Assembly: GCF_963924675.1 (NCBI RefSeq)
Contig: NC_089230.1
Coordinates: 71,167,223 to 71,231,222 of the forward strand
Direction: 5' to 3'
Origin: Phocoena phocoena
Lineage: Eukaryota > Chordata > Mammalia > Artiodactyla > Phocoenidae
Length of the DNA: 64,000 bases
The position numbers and the translations under genes were made by a program. The notes under the pieces were generated by a model. It did not search any database, was not told the origin of the DNA, and saw nothing but the letters and a program-made list of their open reading frames with translations. Shown in pieces: positions 23,346 through 36,015 of this stretch (position 1 is its first letter; the number at the start of each line of letters is the position of its first letter).

Positions 23346-25090
23346 AATTCATTCATGGCTGGTGATGCAACCCGGATTTAATACATCTACACCCACAGCT
23401 GGGTGAGACATAAGGCTGGACACTTGGGCCTGATTTGATTGGTGAGGTTTGGTGAGCAAATGCAGACCCTTTGAAGTCATACTGCATGGTACCCATTCCA
23501 TGGATCCCAACACTCCAGGTATAAGCGATTTTTCCTTCAGCTAAAACATACATTGAAAACCCAGAGTATGGTCCACCGTGAGATCGGGAAACGTTGTTAA
23601 ATGCATCTCAGTTTTCGTTCCCTGGAATTTGGGTTCACCATTTCAGATGATTTACTAACAATCTCCCCACCTGAAGAGTCATTGCCTTTAAACTCCTGTT
23701 TGGCACAGTTTGCAATTTCTGCGCAATATAACCAGGAAGAGGGAGAACCAATGAGAGACTTGCTGTAGGTGTCTGCACGGGCAAATGTAACTCTCATTTC
23801 CCACCAGGAAGAGGGATTAACCAAAGGCACCGCATGCCCTGCTGGAACCAGATTAGGGCCTGAAGCAATCCTGCGGATTTCTGCCCAGCTCACAAGAAAG
23901 CGAGTGGAAGAAAGGAGCTCAGGGGCACTGTAATTCACAAACCTGCAGAGGTATAAATTACAGCTATCTTTCAAAAGTATATTGAAGTAAGCTTGCGAAG
24001 AGAACTTGAAAGCTTGGCAGAATTTCAGGAAAACGATTTCAGGGGGTAGACTGGAATTGCACTTAAAGCATAGGAAAAGAGGGAGAACGTCGACAATGAC
24101 GCACTTGGCCAAAAAGGGCGTATGCGTTTTTTCCTGAATATATTCAGTAAAAAACGCATACTCCCTTTTTGGCCAACCAGGCAAATGTGTAAAGAAAATC
24201 TGCACTATAATGAAGTCTCACTGCTCCCATGTCAAAAGGGCCATCTGAAAATAGTGTAAAATCCAGAAAGGCAGGATAGGCCATGGAGAAAAGGGAGCCT
24301 TGTTATGCTGCTGTTCGGGATGTAAATTGCCAACAGCCACTCTGGAGAAGTGTATGGTGATTCATGAAACACGTAAGAAACAAATTAACACAGCCTATGC
24401 ACTTAGACTTACAGTCCTATAGCTAAGGGAAATTAAAATCAAAACACAGAGTCACCCTAAAGTTTGGGACGGCTCTGTTTACAAGAACCTCGTCTATGGT
24501 ACAAGTTAAATATCCCAGAAACCGAAAAATGGATAAAGAAGTTCTGATACGTACGTACAATGTAATATCACTCAGCAATGAAATCTATGTCATCAGGCCT
24601 CTAGCGGCATAGTGAGTGGATTCAGTTATGGTGATTCTATGTGAAATAAGTCACACAGAAAAAGAAACATCATAAGATATCACTAATACTCGGGATGTAC
24701 ACTTGACTACACATGAACTGAATTACAATAGAGAACAGGGTCTCAAATTTAGAAAAAAAATTTGTGCTTGCTTATGGGGAAAGGTGAGTTGGGGTGCTGC
24801 ATAAAACCAGAGACTGATATTAGCACAGATACCGTTCCATAAGACAAATATTTAATAGACAACACCTACACCTTTCTCAACGAAATGGACTCAACACCCC
24901 ATACTCAATGCCTAGGAATACACCTGACTATGAAGAATCTTAAAACCCATGGATTTATATGTCTCCGTAAGATAATCAAGCGTGTGTATAGTGGAATAAA
25001 CGCAGCAGTGAATATCCGATAAATCCCATTATCAAAATAAATTTCAAAAACAAAACACAATGACAGTGAAATAGAGAGCAATTCTTAACT
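23346..25090 (+). repeat. 1.75-kb satellite monomer
   Basis: Landmark 'GGTGATGCAACC' at about 23,357; the next is at 25,103 (about 1,746 bp). MITE at 24,105-24,178. Frames such as 23,597-24,205 on the minus strand cross the 5' part and MITE and are not genes. Confidence 0.8.
24105..24178 (+). mobile_element. Mariner-type MITE palindrome
   Basis: TTGGCC to GGCCAACC with nearly complementary arms and centre CTGAATATATTCAG. Confidence 0.8.
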
Positions 25091-26845
25091 AATACACTCA
25101 GGGCTTGTGATGCAACCTGGATTTACCACATCTACACCCAGAGCTGGGTGAGACATAAGGCTGGACACTTCGGTCTGATAGCATTGGTGAGGTTCAGTGA
25201 GCAAATGCAGAACCTTTGAGGTCATACTGCATGGTACCCATGCAAATGGTCCCAACTCTCCAAGTTCAAGGGATTCTTCCTTCAGCTAAAACATGCATGG
25301 AAAATGCAGAGTATAGTCCAAACTGTGATTGGGAAAGCTTTTTAAATGCATCTCAGTTTTCGTCCCCTGGTATTCGGGTTCACCATTCCAGACGTTTTAC
25401 TAACACTCTCCCCACTTGGAGAGTCTGTGCCTTTAACCTCCTGTTTGGCACAGTTTGCAATTTCTGCACAAGATGAACAGGAATAGGGAGAACCAATGAG
25501 AGACTTGCTGTAGGTGTCTGCACGGGCAAATGTAATGCTCATTTCCCACCAGGAAGAGGAATTAACCAAAGGCTCAGCATGTCCTGCCGGAACCAGATTA
25601 GGGTTTGAAGCAATCCTGCGGTTTTGTGCCCAGCTCACAAGAAAGCGAGTTGAAGAAAGGAGTTCAGGGGCACTGTAATTCACAAACCTGCAGAGTTATA
25701 AATGACAGCTATCGTCCAAATATATATTGCAGTAAGCCTGCGAAGAGGACTTGAAAACGGGGCAGAATTTCAGGAAAACGATTGCAGGGGGTAGACTGGA
25801 ATTGCACTTAAAGCACAGGAAAAGAGGCAGAACGTCGACAATGATGCACTTGGCCAAAAAGGGCATATGCGTTTTTTCCTGAAAATATTCAGGGAAAAAC
25901 GCATACGCAATTTTTTGCCAACCAAGCAAGCTTGTAAAGGAAATCAGCACTACAATGAAGTCTCACTGCCCCCCGGTCAAAAGGGCCATCTGAAAAAAGT
26001 GTAAAATCCAGAAAGGCTGGACAGACCATGGAGAACAGGGAGCCTTGTTATGCTGATGGGCGGGATGCCCATTGCCAACAGCCACTCTGGAGAAGTGTAT
26101 GGTGATTCCCGAAACACATAAGAAACAAAGCAACACAGCTTATTGCACTTCTACTTATGGTTTTATAACTCAGGGATATTAAAATAAAAAACACACAGCC
26201 ATCCCAAAATTTTGGATGACTCTGTTTACAAGAACGGCGTCTACGGTACAAGTTAAATATCCCAGAAAGCGAAAAACGGATAAAGAATTTGTGTTATGTA
26301 AATACGTACAATGGAATATCACTCAGCAATGAAATCTATGTCATCAGGCCCATAGCAGCATAGTGCGTGGAATCATGTACGGTGATTCTACGTGAAATAA
26401 GTCACACAGAAAAAGAAACATCATAAGATATCACTAATACACGGAATGTAAACTTGACTACATATGAACTGAATTACAAAACAGAACAGGGTCTCAAATT
26501 TAGAAAACCAACTTGTGCTTGCTTATGGGGAAACGTGAGTTGGGGTGCTGCATAAAACCAGAGAATGAAATTAGCACAGATACCGTTCCATAAGCCAAAT
26601 ATGTAATAGAAAAGACCTACTCCTTGCTCAACGAAATGGACTCAACACCCCATATTCAACGTCTAGGAATATAGCTGACTAGTAAAAATCTTAAAACCCA
26701 TGTATTTATATGTCTCCGTAAGAGAATCATGAATGTGTACAGCAGCATAAACGCATCCGTGAAAATCCGATAAATCCCATTGTCAAAATAAATTTCTAAA
26801 ACAAAACGCAATGACAGTGAAATAGAGAGCAATTCTTCAATAATT
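25091..26845 (+). repeat. 1.75-kb satellite monomer
   Basis: Landmark at about 25,103, with the next at 26,856 (about 1,753 bp). MITE at 25,850-25,923 and an L1-derived tail from about 26,030. Confidence 0.8.
25850..25923 (+). mobile_element. Mariner-type MITE palindrome
   Basis: TTGGCCAAAAAGGGCATATG with centre CTGAAAATATTCAG; right end TTTTTTGCCAACC. Confidence 0.75.
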
Positions 26846-27629
26846 CATTCAGGGCTTGTTATGCAACCTGGATTTACCACATCTGCACCCACAGCTGGGT
26901 GAGACATAAGGCTGGACACTTGGGCCTGCTTGGACTGGTGAGGTTCGGTGAGGAAATGCAGACCCTTTGAAGTCATACTGCATGGTACACATTCCATGGG
27001 TCCCAAATCTCCAGGTTTAAGGGATTCTTCCTTCAGCTAAAACATGCATGGGTAACCGAGAGTATGGTCCACCGTGTGATCGGGAAACGTTTTTAAATGC
27101 ATCTCAGTTTTGTTCCCCTGGTCCTCGGGTTCACCATTCCAGACGCTTTACTAACACTCTCCCCACTTGGAGAGTCAGTGCCTTTAACCTCCTGTTTGGC
27201 ACAGTTTGCAATTTCTGCGCAAGATGGACAGGAATAGGGAGAACCAATGAGAGACTAGCTGTTGGTGTCTCCACGGGCAAATTTAAGGCTCATTTCCCAC
27301 CAGGAAGAGGAATTAACCAAAGGCTCAGCATGCCCTGCCGGAACCAGATTAGGGCCTCAAGCAATTCTGTGGTTTTGCGGCCACCTCACAAGAATGCGAG
27401 TTGAAGGAAGGAGCTCAGGGGCACTGTAATTCACAAACCTGCAGAGTTATAAATGACAGATGTCGTCCAAAAATATATTGAAATAAGTCTCCGAAGAGGA
27501 CTTGAAAGTGGGGCAGAATTTCAGGAAAACGATATCAGGGGTAGACAGGAATTGCATTTACAGCCTAGGAAAAGAGGAAGAATGTTGGCAATGATGCACT
27601 TGGCCAAAAAGCACATATGCGTTTTTTCT
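26846..27629 (+). repeat. 1.75-kb satellite monomer, 5' part, cut by the GC-rich array
   Basis: Runs from the 'GGGCTTGTTATGCAACC' landmark to the left half of a MITE (27,600-27,629), then joins monomer 9 of the GC-rich satellite. Confidence 0.75.
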
Positions 27630-30600
27630 AGGGCCGTCATTAAGGAAGGGAGGAGGTTCCCAGCATACTCCAGTGGACAAAAGAGGGCCCACATCGCCAA
27701 GGGAAAGGGAACCAGGTCGGAATGTCCTCATAGTAGTGGGGCCACATCATCGAAAGGCGAGGGACCCAGAGCACGTGGCCTCAAACCAGAGGACACACAT
27801 CACCAAGGGGCTGGGTGTGAGGCTGGCAGGAGGAGCCACAAAACAGAGGGCCAATAGAATAAAAAAGGTGAGGAATCCCGCAGGAGGAACCTGCCAGCAG
27901 GCGGCCAGGAACAGCGAGGCTATGAGATCCATTCCACAATGAACTCACACCAGAGGGCCGTCATCATGAAACTGTGCAACCCAGCCTTTGCGGTCTCAGA
28001 GCAGAAGGCCCACATTCCCATGGTTTTGGGAACATAGCAGGAGTGTACTCGCACCACAGGGTGCACATCAGAAAATTTTGGGAGCCCAAGAGTTAGGGCC
28101 TGACGCCAGAGGGCCCTCATTACCGATGGGAGGAGACTCCCAACAGGCAACATCTCCGAACTGAGAACCCACATCACCAAGGTGACGTGTGCCAGCCAAG
28201 CAGGAATGACCACACATCAGAGGACCCACGTCACAGAAGGGTAAGTAATGCAGCAAGGATCAAACTCTCAACAGAGGGCCCACATCAGCAAGGGGATGGG
28301 AAAAAGGCAGGAGTGTCCTCACACCAGTGGGGTGACCTCATGGAAAGTTGAGAAACGCAGCACATATGGCCTCAAACAAGAGGAACCACATCACCAAGGG
28401 GCTCGGAGTGAGGCAGGCAGGATTAGCCTCACAAAACAGAGCCCATAGAATAAAAAGTGTGAGGAATCCAGCAGATGGAACTTCCCAGCAGGTGGCCCAC
28501 AGCACCTAGGCTATGCGATCCAGGCGAGAAATAACTCACACCAGAGTGCCCTCATTATGATACTGTGAGCAACCCAGGCGTTGGGACCACAGAACAGAAG
28601 GCCCATATCCCCATGGGTATGGGAACCTGGCAGGAGTGTCATCGCACCTGTGGGCACACATCAGAAAATATGGGGAGCCCAGAAGTTAGGCCCTGACGCA
28701 AGAGGGCCCTCATCACTGATTGGAGGAGGCACCCAGCATGCTCCAACTGCAACCAGAGGGCCCATGTGGCCAAGGCGACTTGTGCCAACCAGGCAGGAGT
28801 GACCTCACAGCAGAGGACACACCACACAGAAGTGTGAGGAACCCAGCCAAGATCAGACTCTTACCAGAGGGCCCACATCACCAAGTAGATGGGAACCAGG
28901 CAGGAGTGTCCTCACACCAGTGGGGCCACATCATGAAAAGTTGAGGAAACCAGCATATGTGGCCACAAACCAGACGTCCCACATCACCAAGGGGCTGGGA
29001 GTGAAGCAGGCAGGAGGGAACTCACAACACAGGGCCCCAAGAATAAAAAGGTGACGAATCCAGCAGTTGGAACTTCCCAGCAGGAGGCCCAGAGCACAGT
29101 GGATATGGGATCTAGGCTTGAGTGAATGAACACCAGAGAGCAAATATCATGAAACTCTGAGCAACCCAGGCGCTTGGACCACAGAGCAGAAGAACCACAT
29201 CCCCATGGGGATTCGAACCTAACAGAAGTGTCCTGTTATCACATGGCTCACACCAGAAAACGTGGGGAGCACAGCAGTTACGGCCTGAGGCCAGAGGACC
29301 CTCATCAACGAGGAGAGGAGGCTCCCTGTAGGCTCCAAATGCCACCAGAAATACAACGTCACCAAGGCAATGGGAAGCCAGGCAGGAGTTACGTCACAGT
29401 AGAGGGCCCACCTCACAGAAGGGTGAGGAACCCAGCCAGGATAAGACTCTCACCAGAGGGTTCATATCACCAAGAGGACGGGAACCACGGAGGAGTGTCC
29501 TCACACCAGTGGGGCCACATAATTGAAAGTTGAGGGACCCATAACACGTGGCCTCAAACCAGAGGACACACATCACCAAGGGGCTGGGAGTGAGGCAGGC
29601 AGGAGGAGCCTCAAAACAGAGGGCCCATAGAATAAAAAAGTTGAGGAATCCCGCAGTTGGAACCTCCCAGCAGGTGGCCAGGAGCAGCGAGTCTATGGGA
29701 TCCAGACCTCAGTGAACTCACACCCGATGGCCCTCATCATGAAACTGTGAGCACCCCAGGCGATGGGACCTCAGAGCAGAAGGCCCAAATTCCCATGAGG
29801 TTGGAACCTGGCAGGAGTTTACTCGCACCACAGGGTGCACATCAGAAAATACTGGGAGCCCAGGAGTTAGGGGCTGACAACAGAGGGCCCTCATTACCGA
29901 GGGGTGGAGACTCCCAGCACGCAGCAACTCCCAACTGAGGGCCAACTTCGCCAAGGTGACGTGTGCCAGCCAGGCAGGATTGAATTCACAGCAGAGGGCT
30001 TACCTCACAATAGGGTGAGGATCCCAGCCAGGATAAGACTCTCACCAGAGGACCCACATGCCCAAGGGAAAGGGAACCAGGCCGGAGTGTCCTCACACTA
30101 GTGGGGCCACATCATAGAAAGGTGAGGAACCCAGCACATGTGGTCTAAACCAGAGGACCCACATCTCCAAAGGGCTCAGAGTGAGGCAGGAAGGAGTAGC
30201 CACACAATACAGGGCCCACATAATAAAAAGGTGAGTAAACCAGAAGTTGGAACCTGCCAGCAGGTGGCACAGAGCACTGAGTCTATGGGATCCAGGTCGC
30301 AATGAACTCACAGCAGAGGGCCCATATCATGAAACTGTGAGCAACCTAGACGTTGGGACCTCAGAGCAGAAGGCCCACATCCCCATGGGGATGGGAACCT
30401 GGCAGGAGTGTCCTCACACCACTTAGCACGTATCTGAAAATGTTGGTACCCAGCAGTTAGGGCCTGACGCCAGAGGGCCCTCATCACCGAGGGGAGGAGG
30501 CTCCCACCAGGCTCCAACTGCCACCAGAGGGCCGACTTCACCAACGCAGCATGTGCCAGCCAGGCAGAAGGGACATCAGAGCAGAGGACACACCTCACAG

Positions 30601-32658
30601 AAGTGTGAAGAACCAATACAGGATCAGACTCTCACCAGAGGGCCCACATCACCCAGGAGATTGGAACCAGGCATGAGAGTCCTCACAACTGTGAGGTCAC
30701 CTCAGCAAAATGTGAGGATCCCAGCACATGTGACCCCAAACAACAGGACACACATCACAAAGGGGCTAGAAGTGAGGCATGCAGGAACAGACTCACAACA
30801 GAGGGCCCATGGAATAAAAAATGTGAGGAATCCAGCAGTAGAAAGTACCCAGCAGGTGGCCCAGAGCACCGAGTCTATGTGATCCAGGCCACAGTGAACT
30901 CACCGCAGAGGGCCCACGTAATAAAGCTGTGAGCAACCCATGCGTTGGGACTTCAGAGCAGAGGGCGCACATCCCCATGGGGATGGGAACCTGACAGGAG
31001 TGTCCTCGCACCACTTAGCACGTATCAGAAAATGTGGGTAACAAGCAGTTAGGGCCTGAAGCCAGAGGGCCATCCTTACTGAGGGGAGGAGGCTCCCAGC
31101 AGGCTCCAACTTCCACCAGAAGGCCCACTTCGCCAAGACAACGTGTGCAAGCCAGGCAGGATTGACCTCACAGCAAATGGCTTACCTCACAGAAGGCTGA
31201 GGAACCCAGCCAGGATCAGACTCTCACCAGAGGGCCCACATCACCAAGGTGATGAGAACCAGGCAGGAGTGTCCTCACACCAGTGGGGCCACATCATTGA
31301 AAGGTGAGGAACCCAGTGCATGCGGCCTCAAACCAGAGGGCCCACATCACCAAGGGAATCGGAACCATGCAGGAGTGTCCTCACACCAAGATGGTCACAT
31401 CATAGAAAGGTGAGGAACCCAGCACATGTTGCCTAAACCAGAGGACCCACATCTCCAAAGGGCTCAGAGTGAGGCAGGCAGGAGTAACCACACAACACAG
31501 GGCCCATAGAATAAAAAAGGTGAGTAAACCAGCAGTTGGAACCTCCCAGCAGGTGGCACAGAGCACCGAGTCTATGGGATCCAGGCCGCAGTGAACTCAC
31601 AGCAGAGGGCCCATATCATGAAACTGTGAGCAACCAAGACGTTGGGACCTCAGAGCAGAAGGCCTGCAACCCCATGGGGATGGGAACCTGACAGGAGTGT
31701 CATCGCACCAGTGGGCGCACATCAGAAAATGTTGGGAGCCCAGCAGTTAGGGCCTGATGCCAGAGGGTCCTCATAACCAATGGGAGATGGCTCCCAGCAG
31801 GCTCCAACTGCTACCAGAGGGCCGACGTCTCCGAGGCAGGGTGTGCCTGCCAGGCTGGCGAGACCTCAGAGCAGAGGACCCACCTCAAAGAAGTATGAGG
31901 AACCCAACCAGGATCAGACTCTCACCAGAGGGTCCACATGCCCAAGGCAAAGGCTACCAGGCCGGAGTGTCTTCACACTAGTGGGGCCACATCATCGAAA
32001 GGTGAGGGACCCAGAACACGTGGCCTCAAACCAGAATACCCACATCACCAAGGGGCTGGGTGTGAAGCAGGCAGGAGGAGTCACAAAACAGAGGGCCAAT
32101 AGAATAAGAAATGTGAGGAATCCCGCAGTTGGAACCTCCCAGCAGGCGGCCAGGAGCAGCGAGGCTAATGGATGCAGTCCGGAATGAACTCGCACCAGAG
32201 GGCCCTCATCATGAAACTGTGAGCAACCCAGGCTTTCTGTTCTCAGAGCAGAAGGCCCACATTCCCATGGGTTTGGGAACTTGGCAGGCGTGTACTCGCA
32301 TCACAGGGTGCACATCAGTAAATTTTGGGAGCCCAAGAGTTAGGGCCTGACGCAAGAGGGCCCTCATTATGGAGAGAGGAGACTCCCAGCAGGCAACAAC
32401 TCCAAACTGAGAGCCCACATCACAAAGGTGACCCGTGCCAGCCAGGCAGGAGTGACCTCACAGTAGAGGGCCTACCTCACAGAAGGTTGAGGAACTCAGC
32501 CAGGATCAGACTCTCATCAGAGGGCCAACATCACCAAGGGGATTGGAACCAGGCAGGAGTGTCCTCACACCAGTGGGGACACAGCATCAAAAGATGACAA
32601 ACGCAGCACATGTGGCCTCAAACCAGAGGACACACATCACCAAGGGGCTGGGAGTGAG
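27630..32658 (+). repeat. GC-rich HOR satellite array 3 (about eight HOR periods)
   Basis: About 5.03 kb. Starts of monomer 1 lie near 27,685, 28,273, 28,869, 29,456, 30,047, 30,637, 31,227, 31,335, 31,925 and 32,518, so the spacing is 587-596 bp except for one 108-bp step. That step is an extra A-B dimer. Monomers 10 and 11 are missing from the first, partial period. Enters at monomer 9 and leaves in monomer 3, like the other arrays. Many short frames run through it on both strands; none has gene features. Confidence 0.88.
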
Positions 32659-33779
32659 GTAGGTTTCTAGACGGGCACATTTAACTCTAATTTCCCACCA
32701 GGAAGAGGAATTAACCAAAGGCTCAGCGTGCGATTCCAGAAAGAGATTACGGGCCTGAAGCAAACCTGCAGTTTTTTGGCCAGCTTATAAGGAAGCGAGT
32801 TAAGAAAGGAAATCAGGGGCACTGTTATTCACAAACCTGCAGAGTTAAAAATGACAGCGATTGGCAAAAATATACAGAAGTAAGGCTGCAAAGAAGACTT
32901 GAAAACGAGGCAGAATTGCAGGAATCAGATTTCAGGAGGTAGATTGGAATTGCATTTAAAGCATATGAAAAGCGACATATCTTTGACAGTGATGCACTTA
33001 GACAAAAAGTGCGTATACATTTTTTCCTTTATATATTCAGGAAAAAACTCATATGCTCTTTTTGGCCAACCAAGCACTGAAGCAATGGAAATCCGCACTA
33101 CAATGAAGTCTCAATTCCCATTCGTCAAAAGGGGCATCTGAAAAAAGTGTAAAAACCAGAAACACAGGACATGCCATGGAGAACAGGAAGCCGTGTTATG
33201 CTGATGGTACAGATGTATATTGCCAACAGACACTCTGGAGATGTTCATGGTGTATCCTGAAACATCTAGAAAACAAAGCTACAGAGCCTAGGGCACTTCC
33301 ACATATGGCCCTACAGCTTAGGAAAATTAAAATCTACAAGACACAGCCAACACAAAATTTAGGACTGCTGTGTTTACAAGAACCTCAAGTCCAGTACAAA
33401 TTAAATATCCTGGAGAGAAAAAATTGATAAAGAAGTTGTGCTACTTACGTACAATGGAATATCACTCAGCAATGAAATCAATGTCATCAGGCCTGTAGCA
33501 GCAAATTGAGTGGATTTAAGTATGATGATTCTAAGAGAAATATGTAACACAGAGAAAGATAATTATAAGATATCACTAATAGAGGGAGTGTAAACTTGGC
33601 TACACATGAACTGAATTACAAAACCGAACAGAGTCTCACATTTAGATAAATTACTTATGCTTGCTTAAGGGGAAAGTTGAGTTGGGGTGCTGTATAAAAC
33701 CAGAGATTGAAATTAGCACAGATACCGTTCCATAAGCCGAATATGTAATAGAGAAGACCTACTCCTTGCTCAATGAAAT
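32659..33779 (+). repeat. 1.75-kb satellite monomer, 3' part, after array 3
   Basis: Resumes at 'TAGACGGGCACATTTAACTC'. MITE at 32,999-33,070. The L1-derived tail is cut at about 33,780 by the 5'-truncated L1, the same join as at 16,625. Confidence 0.75.
32999..33070 (+). mobile_element. Mariner-type MITE palindrome, diverged
   Basis: The left end is changed to TAGACAAAAAGTGCG; the right end CTTTTTGGCCAACC is intact. Confidence 0.7.
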
Positions 33780-34500
33780 AGACTCAACCATGGGGTATCT
33801 CCTCACACCTGTTAGAATGGGCATCATCAGAAAATCTACAAACAACAAATGCTGGAAAGGGTGTGGAGATAAGGAACCCTCTTCCAATACTGTTGGAATG
33901 TAAATTGATACAGTCACTGTGAAGAACATTATGGAGTTTCTTATAAAACAAACAATAGAATTACCATATGATATAGCTATCCCACTACTGGGCATATATC
34001 CAGACAAAACCATAAATCAAAAAGAGACATTCAGCGCAATGTTCATTGCATCACTATTTACAATATCCAGGTAATGGAAGCAACCTAAATGCCCACACAG
34101 ACAAATGCATAAAGATGTGGTACATATATAAAATGGAATATTACTAAGCCATAAAAGGAATGAAATTAGGTCATTTGTAGAGATGTTGATGGATCTAGAG
34201 ACTGGCATACAGAGTGAAATAAGTCAGAAAGAGAAAAACAAATCTTGTATATTAATGCATATATGTGGAACCAAGAAAAATTGTACAGATGAACCGTTTT
34301 GCAAGGCAGAAATAGAACAACAGATGAAGACAACAAACGTATGGGCACCAAGGCGGAAAAGCTGTTGGGGGGATGGTCATGGGAGGAGTTGAGAGATTGG
34401 GATTGGCATGTATACATTTATATGTATAAAATAGATAACCAATAAGAACCTGCTGTATAAAAATATAAAATTAATTTAAAAATTAAAAAAAGTAAAACAG
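33780..34500 (+). mobile_element. 5'-truncated L1 3' end, superunit 2
   Basis: Same element and insertion point as at 16,626-17,350, so the insertion predates the superunit duplication. ORF2 C-terminal remains are broken by stops. Confidence 0.8.
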
Positions 34501-34595
34501 AAAAAGTATTCTTCCCTTCCCATACATGTATTTATATGAATAAATTATTTCCCTGCTTATATCTGTGAATACAAAAAACAGGAATAAAATCTACC

Positions 34596-35225
34596 TTGAA
34601 CCAAAAACGAAAAAAAGTAAAAAAAACAGAACCCACCAGTTATACAGAGGAAAACCGTTTCAGGGCACTTGCTCCAGTTGTAAACAATTCTGAAGTTGGT
34701 CAGTGGTGGGGAATCATCTCCCATTCAGCCAGCAGGCCCCACGCAACAAGCGTCCTCATTGCAAAGCGGGGGAACCGTGCCGAGGCATCTGTGAGTAAAT
34801 GTGGGCCGAGGCCCAGGCCAGCTGCTGCTGAACTGTTCCCACCCATCCCAGGTAAAACACCTGAATATGTACAAGGACTTGAAAGCCTAGAGGAAGGGCC
34901 ATGGAACCACACGAGCAACAGCATGCCAGCCGACTTGGTGCCTGCAGGCCAGTCAGGATGGTCCTGGCCCTGGGTGCTCTTCTGGAAGCTTTCCATTGCC
35001 CTGCCTGAGATACCCCTCGTGTCCCGGCCCCCACTGCTTTCTTCCTTCCTCACCTCTGCCCAGGGAGAAATTCCAGTGGCAAGTATGGGTGACACATCCT
35101 CTTCTTTAGCAGGTGGCATCTTGGCAACTGCTGCAGAAAGTCCAGCAGAGCCCCACTCACACTGGGCCACTCACAAAGCCGTGGCCTCTCACTCCCTCAC
35201 ACCAGCCCAACCCAGAGACTGCTGA
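34596..35225 (+). other. GC-rich open frame, superunit copy 3 (coding status doubtful)
   Basis: 209 codons from a TTG, colinear with 17,444-18,073 and without internal stops. No ATG starts it. An antisense frame of 156 codons is also open. The product is unrecognised. Confidence 0.15.
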
Positions 35226-35806
35226 CAGGGCAGAGAAAATGGCGTCAGGCACAGCTGCAGGGGCTCTTGCTGCCTGGAGCTGTGTTTATAATGATATCAA
35301 CCTAGGCACAACTGTGGAAGGCTGGCCGACATGGTCAGGCTTCCCAGGTCAGCCAATAGTCACCACTCAGGGGCTCACAGTTGCAGAAAATGGAACTTGC
35401 TGAATCGGCTAGGTCCAAGGAACAGGTGTGGGATCCTGAGAGTCAGGATAGACAAGGGGCTACAGCTCTTGCTTGTTTTCTAATCATATTATCTGGCCCA
35501 TGAGTGAGAGACAACTTGAAGAAAACCCTCTCCTAATGAGAAGAACCCAGGGGTCAGGGAGAGGAGGGGTGGGTGGTGGGTGGAGACAGAGGCCTGTTGC
35601 CCCGTGTGCAGTAGAAGTCTCTGGAAGACCAGGTAGAGGGAGTCTGCACAGAGTGATTCCCAGGGTCACAGACCTGTCGGGGCTGCTGTTTTTTAGTTCA
35701 AGTCCTGCTCTGAGGTGCTCTGTCAGATCTGAGCGACAGGTGAGCTGGGAGTGCTCTGCAATGTGGGCTATGTGCACGGTTCCTGTGTGCCCAGCCCTGC
35801 CACGGT
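35226..35806 (+). other. GC-rich non-coding stretch, superunit 3
   Basis: Counterpart of 801-1,380. Nothing further is recognised. Confidence 0.3.
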
Positions 35807-36015
35807 TCCTGCAAGGGTAGCTCTGTATCCTGGGAGGGGCCTGACCACGAGAGCCCCATGGGCTGCAGGGTACCTGCCCAGGGAAACCCATACCCTGGTA
35901 GGGGCCTGACCACGTGAGCCCCGTGGGCTGGGGTGGGGGTGGGGTACCTGCCCAGGTGAGCTCCATATCCTGGGATTGGCCTGAACTCGGGAGCCCCATG
36001 GGCTGCTGGAGACAT
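35807..36015 (+). repeat. ~70-bp minisatellite, three copies
   Basis: Counterpart of 1,381-1,600, with three imperfect copies. Confidence 0.6.

Larger units (their letters stand above)
17265..34422 (+). repeat. 17.2-kb tandem superunit, copy 2
   Basis: Second copy of the large tandem unit, 17,158 bp against 17,264 bp for copy 1. The near-equal length is partly coincidental. Copy 2 carries a single GC-rich satellite block of about 5.0 kb instead of two of 1.49 kb, and fewer ordinary 1.75-kb monomers before it. The ERV-containing first ~4 kb aligns colinearly with copies 1 and 3. Confidence 0.85.

Noticed and set aside
23597..24205. 202-codon minus-strand frame across a 1.75-kb monomer
   Set aside because: It crosses the MITE and satellite 5' part. 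The same place in other monomers gives shorter, shifted frames.
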